NCBI GenBank assembly: GCA_026724425.1
Contig: JAIUCV010000090.1
Coordinates: 310,001 to 374,000, forward strand
Length of the DNA: 64,000 nucleotides
Reading direction: 5' to 3'
From: Erythrophleum ivorense
Taxonomy: Eukaryota > Streptophyta > Magnoliopsida > Fabales > Fabaceae
In this document: in pieces, positions 33,835 to 44,159 of the stretch
How positions within the stretch are numbered: the stretch's first letter is position 1
Layout of the letters: every line of letters begins with the position of its first letter
Made by a program: the position numbers and the translations under genes
The notes under the pieces: model-generated
The model's input: the letters and a program-made list of their open reading frames with translations, nothing else
The model's database searches: none
Told to the model about the DNA's origin: nothing

Positions 33835-34289
33835 AATTTTAATTCCGTCGGTAATCCATAAAAAAAACATCATAAGAAACCGTCTAAAATCCGTCGGCAA
33901 TATTTCGATAAATTCCCTCTAACTCCGTCGGAAATATCTTCGATGAATTTCTGACGAAGTTCCGTGGAGACACTAAGCGATGGAATTCCGACAGAAGTCT
34001 TTTCTGACGGATTATCGACGGATTCCACGATCAGGATTATCTCTCGGTAAACCGTCGGGAATTTTTCCGACGGTTTTCGACGACAGTTTATCGACGGATT
34101 ACCCAAGTAAAACGGTTCTCGATAATCTCTCGGTAACCCGTCGGGAAATATTGTCGACGGATTCCGACGGATTTCCGACGATATTTTTTTTCCGACGACT
34201 TGTAACTGACGGATTGGAACGGTCGGAAATCCGTCGATATATAGTCTTTCCGACGGATAATCGACGGTTTTGTCTGTCAGTTTGACGAC
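33835..34289. repeat. 3' subterminal CCGACGG repeats of the CACTA element
   Basis: More than twenty copies of TCCGACGG/CCGTCGG-like motifs in both orientations run up to the 3' inverted repeat, mirroring the 5' side. Confidence 0.9.
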
Positions 34290-34306
34290 GTTTTCTTGTA
34301 GTGTGA

Positions 34307-35264
34307 GCTTTAAGTAAGACTAAAAAACGTTAGAATTATGTGTAACTGAATGTAAGTTTTGATTGTGTGTTTTGAAGAAGTTAGGATTAGATTAAGAGTT
34401 TGTCCATTGTTCCAAGTGGTCCATCTCTGGATTTGATGAAATGTTAGTATTTGTCTCATGAAGTGTTTCTAGTTCGTTAACATTATGCAGTGTTCCAGCC
34501 TTCGTGTCATTAGCATAAAAAGTTATCTCTTTAGCATAAAAAAAAAGAAATAATGATTAAAGATTATATATATTGCTACTGTAATAATCGTAAGAAATTT
34601 GCATGAGCTTTATGGTTGAATCTTAGTTAGCAGTTACCAAGAGAATTCATGATTATAGTCCATAGAATGTCATGACCATTAATCTACAATATCGAGAGCT
34701 GCTTTGCCTTTTTTTTAGGGTCGGGATAAATTTATTTGTCTGTAGTTAGATTATATTCCAGAGTTGGCTGTTAAAGTAGAAACCATGGGAACAAACATAT
34801 CTAATAAGTTATTGGAAGGGTTGACGGCAATTGAAACAAAACTTGATACCGGAATGGAAACAAAACTTGAAGCTAAACTTAATCCCATTATGGTTTAGAA
34901 GATTTATTCGTAACCCGCGGCTGGCCGACCCGCACAGACATGACAAAAACAAAAAGTCAATGCGGACGCGGGCCGACCCGACTGACAGCTCTAATCCCAT
35001 AGCTGAGAGTATGGCTGACATTAGAGAAATCAGCTATAATAACTTAAAACAGCTTTTTTGGGCCTCTCAGGCCACCCACGTAGGATTTATGAGGAGAGCT
35101 CTCCCACTGCCACGTCAGCTGCTTCGACCCAGAGATGCCAAGTAAGCAGCGAGAAGAAGCAATAAAAACTTCGGGCCTCCGTTTGCAAAACCTGATTTCA
35201 TCTCAGCCCATCTGAGCCCATAAAAGCCACATGAGTAATATGTCGTATCTTCTTCTTCGATAGA
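34307..35264. other. Intergenic region
   Basis: No supported gene. A GC-rich patch at 34905-34997 ('aacccgcggctggccgacccgc ... gcgggccgacccgactgacagctcta') reads in reverse like a hAT-type terminus (TAGAGCTGTCAGTCGGG), similar to the motif at 24540. The other end was not found. Confidence 0.45.
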
Positions 35265-35269
35265 ACTTC

Positions 35270-36112
35270 TGAAACAACCAAGCTTTTTTTTTTTTTATTA
35301 AATCAATACTCAGCGGAAGTCTTCAAATAAATAATTAAACCATCCATTCAATTCAACGACAAATATCTCAATATCAATAACCATTAATCCAATAAACAAT
35401 TCCAGAATAATAAATAAACTCTAGCAACCTAAACACCAGGTTAGCTACCGATTCAAATAACAAAATAACTCAACCCTACTCAAGAACAACTCGAAAAACT
35501 CAATAACCATCTCAAAATCAAACAATCTCCAATGCTAACGGACCTACGGTCACGCACTCACCTTAGAACGGATTGAAAGGAAGGACTAGAGATGAACAAC
35601 AACCCAAAGCCTCAGAAACTTCACAAACTCTCTGAAAATCACCCAAAATCGCCTCTGAAACTTTTCTCCTCGAAACTTGTGCCTTTCTCGCGGCCACAAG
35701 GCTTTTAAATCGCGGAATAGGGTTTCCATCGCCTAAACCGGACAAAACCAGCCGACTTGAATCAAACCGGTCGATTTCTCAATAGCCGGTGTCGAGCGAC
35801 ACCCTCCCTGGTGTCGGTCGACACCACTCGACCAACTCCACAAAACCGAACACAATCGATTTAAACCGGAAGTCGATTCCCAAACCGGTGTCGATCGACA
35901 CCCGAAGTGTCGATCGATACTAGACGTTCAGAAGGATTTAGCACACTTCCTTCGCGATGCTTGAACCTTAGACCGACTGCACAACAATCAAACAAGAACA
36001 TGTACAGCCAATCCTCAATTCACACCTCTAAGAGCATGTGCAAACAACTCCCGAACCCCTAGCATCGTCCAACACCACTTCCAAAACAACTTTCTGGTTC
36101 ACGGATGTTACA
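35270..36112 (-). mobile_element. Solo LTR of the gypsy (Tekay-like) family
   Basis: On the plus strand it runs TGAAACAACCAAGC...GGATGTTACA, the reverse of the family LTR. A perfect 5-bp duplication ACTTC lies at 35265-35269 and 36113-36117. It carries four palindrome-type motifs (near 35790, 35812, 35886 and 35907). It is shorter (843 bp) than the full LTRs, missing part of the palindrome-rich middle. No internal sequence, so it is a product of LTR-LTR recombination. Confidence 0.95.
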
Positions 36113-36177
36113 ACTTCAATCGATTCAGCTCAGTGTAACCGATCAGATTTATGACTGCTCCAGTCGGATTACTCTCT

Positions 36178-36335
36178 TTGCGACCCTATAAAACCCCCAA
36201 CCTTCCAATCCACGAGAAACACCCAAACGTTGCAGGTTCCACTCATTAACCAATCAAAGCTTCCTCTCGAATCCTAGATTTCATTCTCCATTTCTTCTCG
36301 ACCCTATAAAACCCTCAACCTTCCAATCCACGAGG
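36178..36335 (+). promoter_or_regulatory. Duplicated TATA-containing promoter segment
   Basis: 'cgaccctataaaacccccaaccttccaatccacgag' near 36180-36214 recurs near 36299-36334 with one base less. Each copy holds a good TATA box (CCCTATAAAAC). They lie about 350-480 bp upstream of the RRM pseudogene start and probably belonged to its promoter. Confidence 0.5.
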
Positions 36336-36664
36336 TATTGTTTTGTTTTGTTCCTTGGGTTACTTCGTACCCTTCACGTCTGATCGACTCATCTTCTTCT
36401 TTCATCTCTCTTTTTTCAGGAATCCAGGTCTTCGGTCGATCGGTTTCCGGATTCAGATCACGACCCTGCTTTTCTTTTCCGTAGATATTAGTTTATGACG
36501 AGGTTTGTTCGATTCATCCTCTTTGTCTCATATGCATTTTGATGTTTTATGTAATAGTTAGATTGAATTGTTTTAAGGTTTGATTAGCTAGAGAAGACAA
36601 CTCATTTGAATTAGATGTGTTTATTATATATCCGGAGTTGATTCTCCTCTTATGTATTTGCATA

Positions 36665-36881
36665 ATGGAGATGGAATGTTAGCTGTTTATCGGTGGGATT
36701 TCTTGGGAGACCAGTGGAGATCATCTCCGTAAGTACTTTCAGAACTATGGTGAAGTTTTACAAGTGGTTATCATGAAGGATCGAGTCACTGGGCGTGCCC
36801 GTGGCTTTGGTTTTATCGTTATCCTAAACTCCAATGTCGCTGAGAGAAGTTATGCAGAAACACATGATTGACGGCAAATCT
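36665..36881 (+). pseudogene. hnRNP-type RRM RNA-binding protein pseudogene, first exon
   Basis: The ATG at 36665 gives MEMEC, then an in-frame TAG at the position of a residue before LFIGGISWETSG (RNP2 region). This is followed by GDHLRKYFQNYGEVLQVVIM, the RNP1 core RARGFGFI and a degraded end (HMIDGKS) at a GT donor (36882). The family binds single-stranded RNA in the nucleus. The stop after four codons, a shift in the 'VFADPxVAERV' region and the lack of a second RRM downstream show that it is broken. The retained 5' leader and introns argue against a processed copy. Confidence 0.75.
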
Positions 36882-39705
36882 GTAAGTTTGAACATCTCTC
36901 CAAACTCCAAACAAACATCACAATGGCTTAAGATGTCAATACTGTTGTGTTGCTTCAATAATCTTTAACTTGCTTTTGAAAGATAGTTCATTTTTTGATC
37001 TTAGAGTATTGTATGATGCTTAATTCCAGTTGGCAACTTGCAGCTATTTTGAATTTTCAAGATATCATTGGTTTCTCGAATGTTTTGTTAGTATTTGACT
37101 GCGAGGCTTACCAGCGATGGCTAACAAACTCTCATTCTGTTGATTCCAGTTTGTAATGCTACATTTGTCGTAGTTATGATTACAGATTCAGCTATGATAA
37201 GCTATAAGGATATGTGCCTCAGGCTGAGATGCAAAGGAAAGGTGGGTGTTTAGAAGATAATGGAAAGTAATGAGATGATTGAAAACTTTCACAATAGCAA
37301 ATTGGGATAACTAAGTTTTGTACTCTCATCTCAACCATTCAGAATGCCTAATACATGTTGTTCATACAAATCTGAAAAAAGATTGTCGGTGTCGTAATTT
37401 CTGATCTCCATATTTAACTACAGTACGTAACTTGAAAGATTAACTGATATGTTTTTGTGTCTTTTATTAATCTACAGCTCTTCCAAAGTAACTACTCTTA
37501 GCTTTGATTTCTGTTTTTCAAACAATTATCGGTGTCGGAGTTTCTGTTAATCCTGTTTTAGGTGGAGAAGATGATGGTCAAGAGAGTGTAGTCAGAATAT
37601 GAGAAAGAAAAGGGTATTGAGTCATCCTCAAGGCTCCACTAATATTGTGGTCTCAGTTCACTCTCTTGCATAATGTTCCGATTGTTCTCCATCGGTAACA
37701 ACAATTGAATCTTGGAGTGATATATAATTCCTCACCCTAAGAGCACAAGTAGCGTTACGTGTTTCTTCTCTTTCCATGTTACATCACCAAAGGATGGTTT
37801 GGAATTTGAACCAACTTTGCTTTTGTGTTTTCCTTTTGGCCCTTCATAATCTACCGTTGAACTGTTTTTGAAACTCTAGGTTTGCTTTTGTAATGTAAAC
37901 AGCATTAACATTGCTTTGCATATACTCATGAACATGTTCTTCTCTTCTAAAAACGTTAAATCATAGAGACTGGAGATATGTTGCTACTGTTTAGGAGATC
38001 TCCCCAAGTACATATAATAAAGGAAATAGAGCGAAAAGCCGAGAAGAAGTTGTGTGGTGTGATTTACTCATCAATGGTTTTAAGAGGAAGATGATTTTGA
38101 CTTAAGATTAAGCTTAAAGTGTTTTCTGTGCAAGAGGTTTTTATATTTCTAATGTAGTTTTCTTAGTTAAATCATTGTCCCATTAAGATTAAAGATTACA
38201 TGTTCATATAAATTAATGCTGCCTTCTTTTTTTGTGCGCCAATCTCTATAGATCGTATCATTCTAACTATTAGCAAATTGGAAGACATAAGTTAGGAGAA
38301 TACATACACTCTTAATTCTTTCGAGCAAAATATGTCATCCGAATGACAAGAGAAACAACAATTCTCACAGTCGAGGATAATTTGCCCAAAATACCTATCA
38401 ACAACTTCTGGCAATGCCTAAAACGACATATACTAGTCTGTGATACAAAAAAAAAAGAGTTACCAGGTAAGCCTCCTACATTTTCCATACGTAAATAATA
38501 AATAATCAAATCACATAGTTACTCATCATACAAATTTAATTAACGTTGTTATTTAAAGAATGTGGTCGGCAAGATAAACTACGAATAAGTGTATCCCTAT
38601 AAATAAATTATATACAAGAACAAAATATAAAAATATGTTATAGTTTTCAGATATGTTTTATTTTCCATAATTAAATTCTTATTTGCCTCAAGAAAGTGGT
38701 CTCTCTATGGAAGTGTATATACACTAAAAATGATAATTTAATAAGCCAATAATTAAGCCATTTAAAAGTATATCATTGGTTTCTCACACTTGGACCATAC
38801 AAAAAAAGGAACAAATGATATAATTAAAACTAATTTGGAACTGATTGATTTCAAAACTGAAGATGAAATTAACATACATGAAATAAATTACAGTACAATA
38901 AAATGTAACATTTTGTAATGACAAAAAGTAACAATTTATATAACACAAAATAATAAATGAACAAACATAAAAAGAAAATTACACAACTTTTATTTATCAA
39001 AACTAATTTCGAATTGCAAACAAAAACTAAAAGCTATAAATAATCAACATTTTTAACTAAAGTATAGACTTAACTTTTATGTATACATTATTAACTAAAT
39101 ACTTCTTTATAGATTTTCTTTTTGTTATTATTTAAGATGCGTATAATCCAGAATTATACTTTATTATAAATAAGATAAATGTTTTGATAATGCAACAAAA
39201 TGGCACACACTTTTGGTCATTTGCCCTATATTAAATGGTTCATTGATATTTTGGAGACGTTTTAGGTTTCAATATATACAAAATTTACATTTCCGTTTAT
39301 CAATTAACAAGTCAAATTATTCTTTTTCTCTAAGAATATATATATTAAAAAAAAAATTCAAGAGAAAAATAATATGCATGAAGATATACAGATAATTAAT
39401 CATATGAAATTAATTTAAAATAAAGTAATGATAAACTAGCTCATTTATAATATAAACTATATGTCGCCCAAAACTAATAGAATTAGAATTAGTTTGATTC
39501 CCAACAAATACTTTTAATTATTCCAAAATCTATTATTTTCAGTTCTTTTGCATTCCCTTAAACTCTATCATTCCCTTAAATTCTATCATGCAATACCCCG
39601 TTTAAATTGTTTAAAATTTAAACAAATCAACTACTATAGGTAAAAGAGTAACATATCATTAACTATAAAAATTTTTAGAGCTAAAACTGTCTTTAAATCT
39701 AGAGG
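36882..39705. other. Intergenic region
   Basis: 36882-38250 contains transcript-like sequence but no further RRM or other domain that I can recognise. 38250-39705 is AT-rich with nothing supported. Confidence 0.5.
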
Positions 39706-39854
39706 GAATTGCCTCAAATAGACCACAATTTGATTTGAAATGTAAAAATAGACCTCCTATTGCACTTATGTCTAAACTAATCGTTTGGAGTTGCCAAATT
39801 ACAAACCTCACCCTTCTGAACAAAGAAAAAAACGCTAGCTTTTTGACTGTTTTA

Positions 39855-40013
39855 CCCCGTATGAAGTCTAACTATGAAGTCTAACTCATGAAGTCTAACT
39901 CTGAAGTCTAACTCTGAAGTCTACTCATAAAGTCTAACTGTGAAGTCTAACTATGAAGTCTAACTATGAAGTCTAACTATGAAGTCTAACTGTGAAGTCT
40001 ACTATATAATAAA
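39855..40013 (-). repeat. 13-bp minisatellite, reverse orientation
   Basis: About twelve copies of GAAGTCTAACTAT-type units, the reverse complement of the TTAGACTTCA arrays further in. They lie just inside the MULE left end. Beside them, 'aaaatcttaaatttaaagttta' occurs twice (40010 and 40215). Confidence 0.85.
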
Positions 40014-40565
40014 ATCTTAAATTTAAAGTTTAAAATTTATAAAAAAATATTTTGATAAACATATTTACACATAAATTTAACAGAGACAATTACAATCCAT
40101 ATAAAATAAATATGCAAAGAAATTAATCAATTTAAATCAAATAAGACAAATTATGTTAAAATCCAAAAACAAATTTGTGTGAAGTCTACTCATGAAGTTT
40201 ACCAAATAACAAAATCTTAAATTTAAAGTTTAAAATCGATAAAAAATAATTTTGAAAACAAAATTATGGATAATTTAAATAAACACAACTTCTATCTATG
40301 TAAAATAATATTTCATGAAAATGAATCAATTTATAAGTTTCATGAGTAAACCAAATCACCAAGCTTAGTGCTTGAGGTTTAATGTATAGGGTTTATGATT
40401 GTCATTGTTAGGGTTGAGAGAATTTTGCAAAAAAACAAAATGTTTGTGGTTCGTTTAACGATTTAGAGGTCATGAATTCGTACTTTATAATGTTAATTGC
40501 GATTATGTAAACATAATTAACGTTTACTATAAGTTTTTACTTAAAAATTCGATTTAGGGTTTAGG

Positions 40566-41130
40566 GTTAGTTAGACTTCACAGTTAGACTTCATTATGAA
40601 GTATGAAACTAAAAAAAAAAACAGGCGGGAAACGAAATATTTTGGCGGGAAGCGGAAATAAGGGTTAGTTAGACGTCATTAGTAGACTTCATAGTTAGAC
40701 TTCACAGTTAGACTTCACAGTTAGACTTCACGGTTAGACTTCGTGTTGAAGTCTACTTCATAATCACAACTTAAATTTAAATAATAAAATTTTAGCAAAT
40801 TCTTTTGATTGAAAAAATTTATACATAAATAAGATGTAAACATTTATCATCTATGAAAAATAAAATTGTATAAAAATGAATCCATATAAGGTTCAGTTAG
40901 ACTTCATTACTAGATTTCATAGTTAGACTTCACAGTTAGACTTCACAGTTAGACTTCCCGGTTAGACTTCACAGTTAGACTTCATTATGAAGTATGAAAA
41001 TAAAAAAAAAACAGGCGGGAAACGAAATATTTTGCCGGGAAGCGGAATATTAGGGTTAGTTAGACTTCATTATTAGACTTCATAGTTAGACTTCACAGTT
41101 AGACTTCACGGTTAGACTTCATAGTTAAAA
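40566..41130 (+). repeat. 13-bp minisatellite arrays TTAGACTTCACAG
   Basis: Three or four short arrays (about 40566-40605, 40670-40755, 40890-40995 and 41055-41130) with the same unit. They are separated by near-duplicate spacers containing 'aacaggcgggaaacgaaatattttg', which occurs at 40620 and 41010. They precede the gene leader. Confidence 0.9.
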
Positions 41131-41214
41131 CCGGCATATTAATTGTTCAATGGTTGGTCGAATTGGGTATAATAAAATTTTAAATTAGGGTTTCACTTTC
41201 ATATTTCACTTTCA

Positions 41215-41735
41215 CTTTTACATCCGTCCGTTCCGTTCCGTTCTCTATCTCTCTCGAATAGGCGATTTGCAAATCCGTCCGCTCCGTCTCGTTCTATCTC
41301 TCTCATTCTCCGTCGATCTCCTTCGCTGTCGAAGTCAGACAGATCGACCATTGTCGCCGCCGCCGCCGTTTCTTCTTCCTTCTCTCAAGTATACTTCTGT
41401 AAGTCCTATTCATCTATCTATCTTGATACAAGTCACTTTCCCTATATTCCCGTTATACTCACTCAGTTTCTCCGTGTTGAACTCGACCGCCGCCGTGGTT
41501 TCCGCTGGCCGTGGTTTTGCCCCTATGTAATCGAACGACCTAAACCTTCGGTTTTTGCCGCTGGTGAGTTCTCCCTCTTAAACTATTTTCTATCTCTATA
41601 CCTCCATCAAACCCTCGTCTAAACGATTGTATTCTGTCGCAGGTCTGCATATATCCGTTCTCGCTGTTTAGTAGGTAAAAAACTCTTTCCCTTGCGCTTT
41701 GCCGGCGGTTTACGTATGAAATTAGGGCTTATAAA
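41215..41735 (+). promoter_or_regulatory. Promoter and 5' leader of the MULE DUF1985/ULP gene
   Basis: CT-rich leader with 'ctatctctctc' runs and several GT donor-like sites. It resembles the leader at 61790-62090 in front of the second DUF1985 gene. No ATG-led frame here has family support, so I take it as untranslated exon(s) and introns. Confidence 0.45.
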
Positions 41736-41960
41736 TTAGACTTTGTATTTAGACTTCAGAGTTAGACTTCAGAGTTAGACTTCAGAGATAGACTTCAGAG
41801 TTAGACTTCAGAGTTAGACTTCAGAATTAGACTTCAGAGTTAGACTTCAGAGTTAGACTTCAGAGTTAGACTTCATAGTTGGACTTCATAGTTGAACTTC
41901 AGAGTTGGACTTCAGAGTTAGAATTCATAGTTAGACTTAAACTGTTAGACTTCATAAATT
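41735..41960 (+). repeat. 13-bp minisatellite in the 5' leader intron
   Basis: About sixteen copies of AGAGTTAGACTTC-type units, sense orientation, between the leader and the first coding exon at 42038. Confidence 0.9.
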
Positions 41961-42037
41961 TGCTATTGTCTCCCTGATTTTTTTCTTTACATTTAATATG
42001 CTTCTTATATGCTTCTCCATGTTTAAACTGTGTTTAC

Positions 42038-42302
42038 ATGATGGAGCCGATTATATTTCCCAGGAGGTTGTTCACAGAAGAAGAAGAACCAGAATATGAC
42101 CGAAGCATTGGTTATTTCAGCAAGAACAGTGAGTTGTGGGCGAAATTGCATCTTCTACTGACAGAGGATGAATGGAGTGAGCTTGAGAGTTCTAAGCTCG
42201 GTGTCCTCTTTAAGTTCACGAAGATCAACTTCAAGTGGGCATCGAAGGTTGTGCAAAGTTTGCTCGCTATGGGCGTAGCGTGCGATAAGAAGTTTGAGAT
42301 AT
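42038..42302 (+). pseudogene. DUF1985 domain gene of the ULP-MULE, part 1
   Basis: The ATG at 42038 (or the next codon) opens MEPIIFPRRLFTEEEEPEYD and continues into the DUF1985 start (LGVLFKFTKINFKWASKVVQ, LLAMGVACDKKFEI), where the gypsy element is inserted with a GATAT duplication. It continues at 51422. DUF1985 proteins are of unknown biochemical role and are found with Ulp1-like proteases in plant MULEs. This frame is open up to the insertion. Confidence 0.8.
42298..42302. repeat. Target site duplication GATAT of the gypsy insertion
   Basis: GATAT at 42298-42302 and again at 51422-51426, exactly outside the LTR ends. Confidence 0.92.
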
Positions 42303-43573
42303 TGAAACAACCAAGCTTTTTTTTTTTTTTTTTTTTTTAAAATAATTATCAATGCGGAAATTCTCGAAAGAAATCAATAATATTAAATAATAAATAACCG
42401 TTCAACAAATAACCAATAACCAATAAAACAAGTAATAAATTCTAGCAACCTAAACACCATGTTTGCTACATTGCTGAAAATAAACTAACACCCTAATCAT
42501 GAATTTCTTGTCAACCACAACAAGATCAGCAATATCAAATTCCTAGCCTCATCATCCTCTTCTCTCGGTCTCTTTCCGCGGAAGAACATTGCTGTTACCT
42601 GCATCACATTGGAATAGAGATGCATAAGTATTATCATAAATACTTAGTGAGTGGATCATCCTGCCTACAGGCCAAATACGTCAAACACTAGACAATACTT
42701 CAACAATAATCAACAACAAGAACAATAAACAACAACAGAAACCTCAATGGTGTCGATCGACGCCAGCCTTCTGAGTGTCGATCGACACCCATCGAGTGTC
42801 GGTCGACACCAGCTCGACGCCCAAACACCAGAAGCTACGAAATGCGCATAAAACAAGTACAAACTCGCAATCAAGGGTTTTCAACGCCCCAATACAATCC
42901 AAAACACGATTTCCAGTATAAACAACTCAAGAACACAATACAAACTCGGAATCAAACAATCTCTAACGATTAACGGACCTACAGTCACACACTCACTTTG
43001 AAAAGGATTAGAAGGAAGGAAAGGAGATGGAACAAGGAAGAACAGCAACAGAACAAGCCTCCAAACTCCAAAATCGCCCAAGAAATCACCTCCTTCTCTC
43101 TGAAAACTCTCTGCCTCGAAAAGTGAGCCTTTCCCACGCGGCTACAGTGTTTTATCGCGGACCTAGGGCTTCCCTTGCCCAAACCAGCCCAAAACCAGCC
43201 GACCTAAATCAAACCGGTCGATTTTCCAATAACCGGTGTCGATCGACACCCTTCCTTGGTGTCGGTCGACACCCATCGACCATACCAACTCAAACCACAA
43301 TCAAACGCGCAATCGACTTAAACCGGAATCGAACCTGATAACCGGTGTCGATCGACACACCCCTTTGGTGTCGATCGACACTAGGTACTCAAGAGCTTTT
43401 TACACATTTTCTTCGAGATGATTGAACCTTAAACCGACTGTACAACAATCAAACAAGAACATGTACAATCGATCCTCAATTCACACCCCCAAAAGCATAT
43501 GTAATCTACTCCCAAATCCCTAATGTCATCCGATACCACTTCTAAAACAACTTTCTGGTTCGCGGATGTTACA
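42303..43573 (-). repeat. 3' LTR of the minus-strand gypsy element
   Basis: TGAAACAACC...GGATGTTACA on the plus strand. Next to it ATTCTCCCCCACT (43574-43586) is the reversed polypurine tract. Palindromes lie near 42748, 42775, 42797, 43234, 43258, 43343 and 43366. It lacks a roughly 60-bp palindrome-bearing block present in the 5' LTR. Confidence 0.93.
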
Positions 43574-43639
43574 ATTCTCCCCCACTAAACTGGATTCGTC
43601 CTCGAATCCCAACACAAACGTCTCTCAAAGACCTCAAAA

Positions 43640-44030
43640 CTCACATTTTAGTCCTATGTTATACGCATGTTTCAAGACATTATTACTCTCAAAACCGTGA
43701 CCCACCGTCACGACATCTATATTGCGGCCCACCGCCACAATATCTATACTGCGACCCACCGTCACAATATCAAAACCGTGACCCACTGTCACGAAAACCA
43801 AACTGTGACCCACCATCACAAAAACCACTCATACTGAGATAGCGACCCCCAATATAAGTCTGCCGCGCACCTACCGTCCCAACAAAAGTAGACCCACCGT
43901 CTACTCTAAAGACCCACCGTCTCTAGATATATCGAGTAATAACACTGAAACGAGTATAATCATATGACCAAAATTTCCGATGACCCCACCGGCCAAAGAA
44001 ACTTGTAACATCCAAAACACGAAACCAAAA
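43640..44030 (-). repeat. 3' UTR GACGGTGGGTC repeats (reversed)
   Basis: About ten copies of 'gacccaccgtc'/'gtgacccaccgtcac', the reverse complement of the motif at 6405-6620, in the same position between integrase and the 3' LTR. Confidence 0.8.
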
Positions 44031-44159
44031 TATGAGGCAAAAACTCCATCTCATATAACTCCAAAAATGTATATCGTACAACGAAAACGAAAATACATAA
44101 TCCAAAACCAACAACACCAAAAACCAAAAACAAGACTAGAACCACAAAGATGAAGAAGC

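Larger units (their letters stand above)
26012..34303 (+). mobile_element. CACTA (En/Spm) DNA transposon, complete ends
   Basis: The 8.3-kb element is bounded by perfect 14-bp terminal inverted repeats CACTACAAGAAAAC (26012-26025) and GTTTTCTTGTAGTG (34290-34303) and the 3-bp duplication TGA (26009-26011, 34304-34306). Subterminal regions are packed with TCCGACGG/CCGTCGG motifs in both orientations (26030-26460 and 33840-34280, further copies at 30370-31120), the expected TNPA binding arrays. It carries a tnpD-like (tnp2) gene and a tnpA-like gene in plus orientation. The tnpD reading frame has several lesions, so autonomy is doubtful. Confidence 0.97.

Noticed and set aside
41267..41530. An 87-codon protein in the MULE leader
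   Set aside because: CT-rich leader sequence. Its counterpart before 62582 has no matching frame, so it is treated as untranslated.
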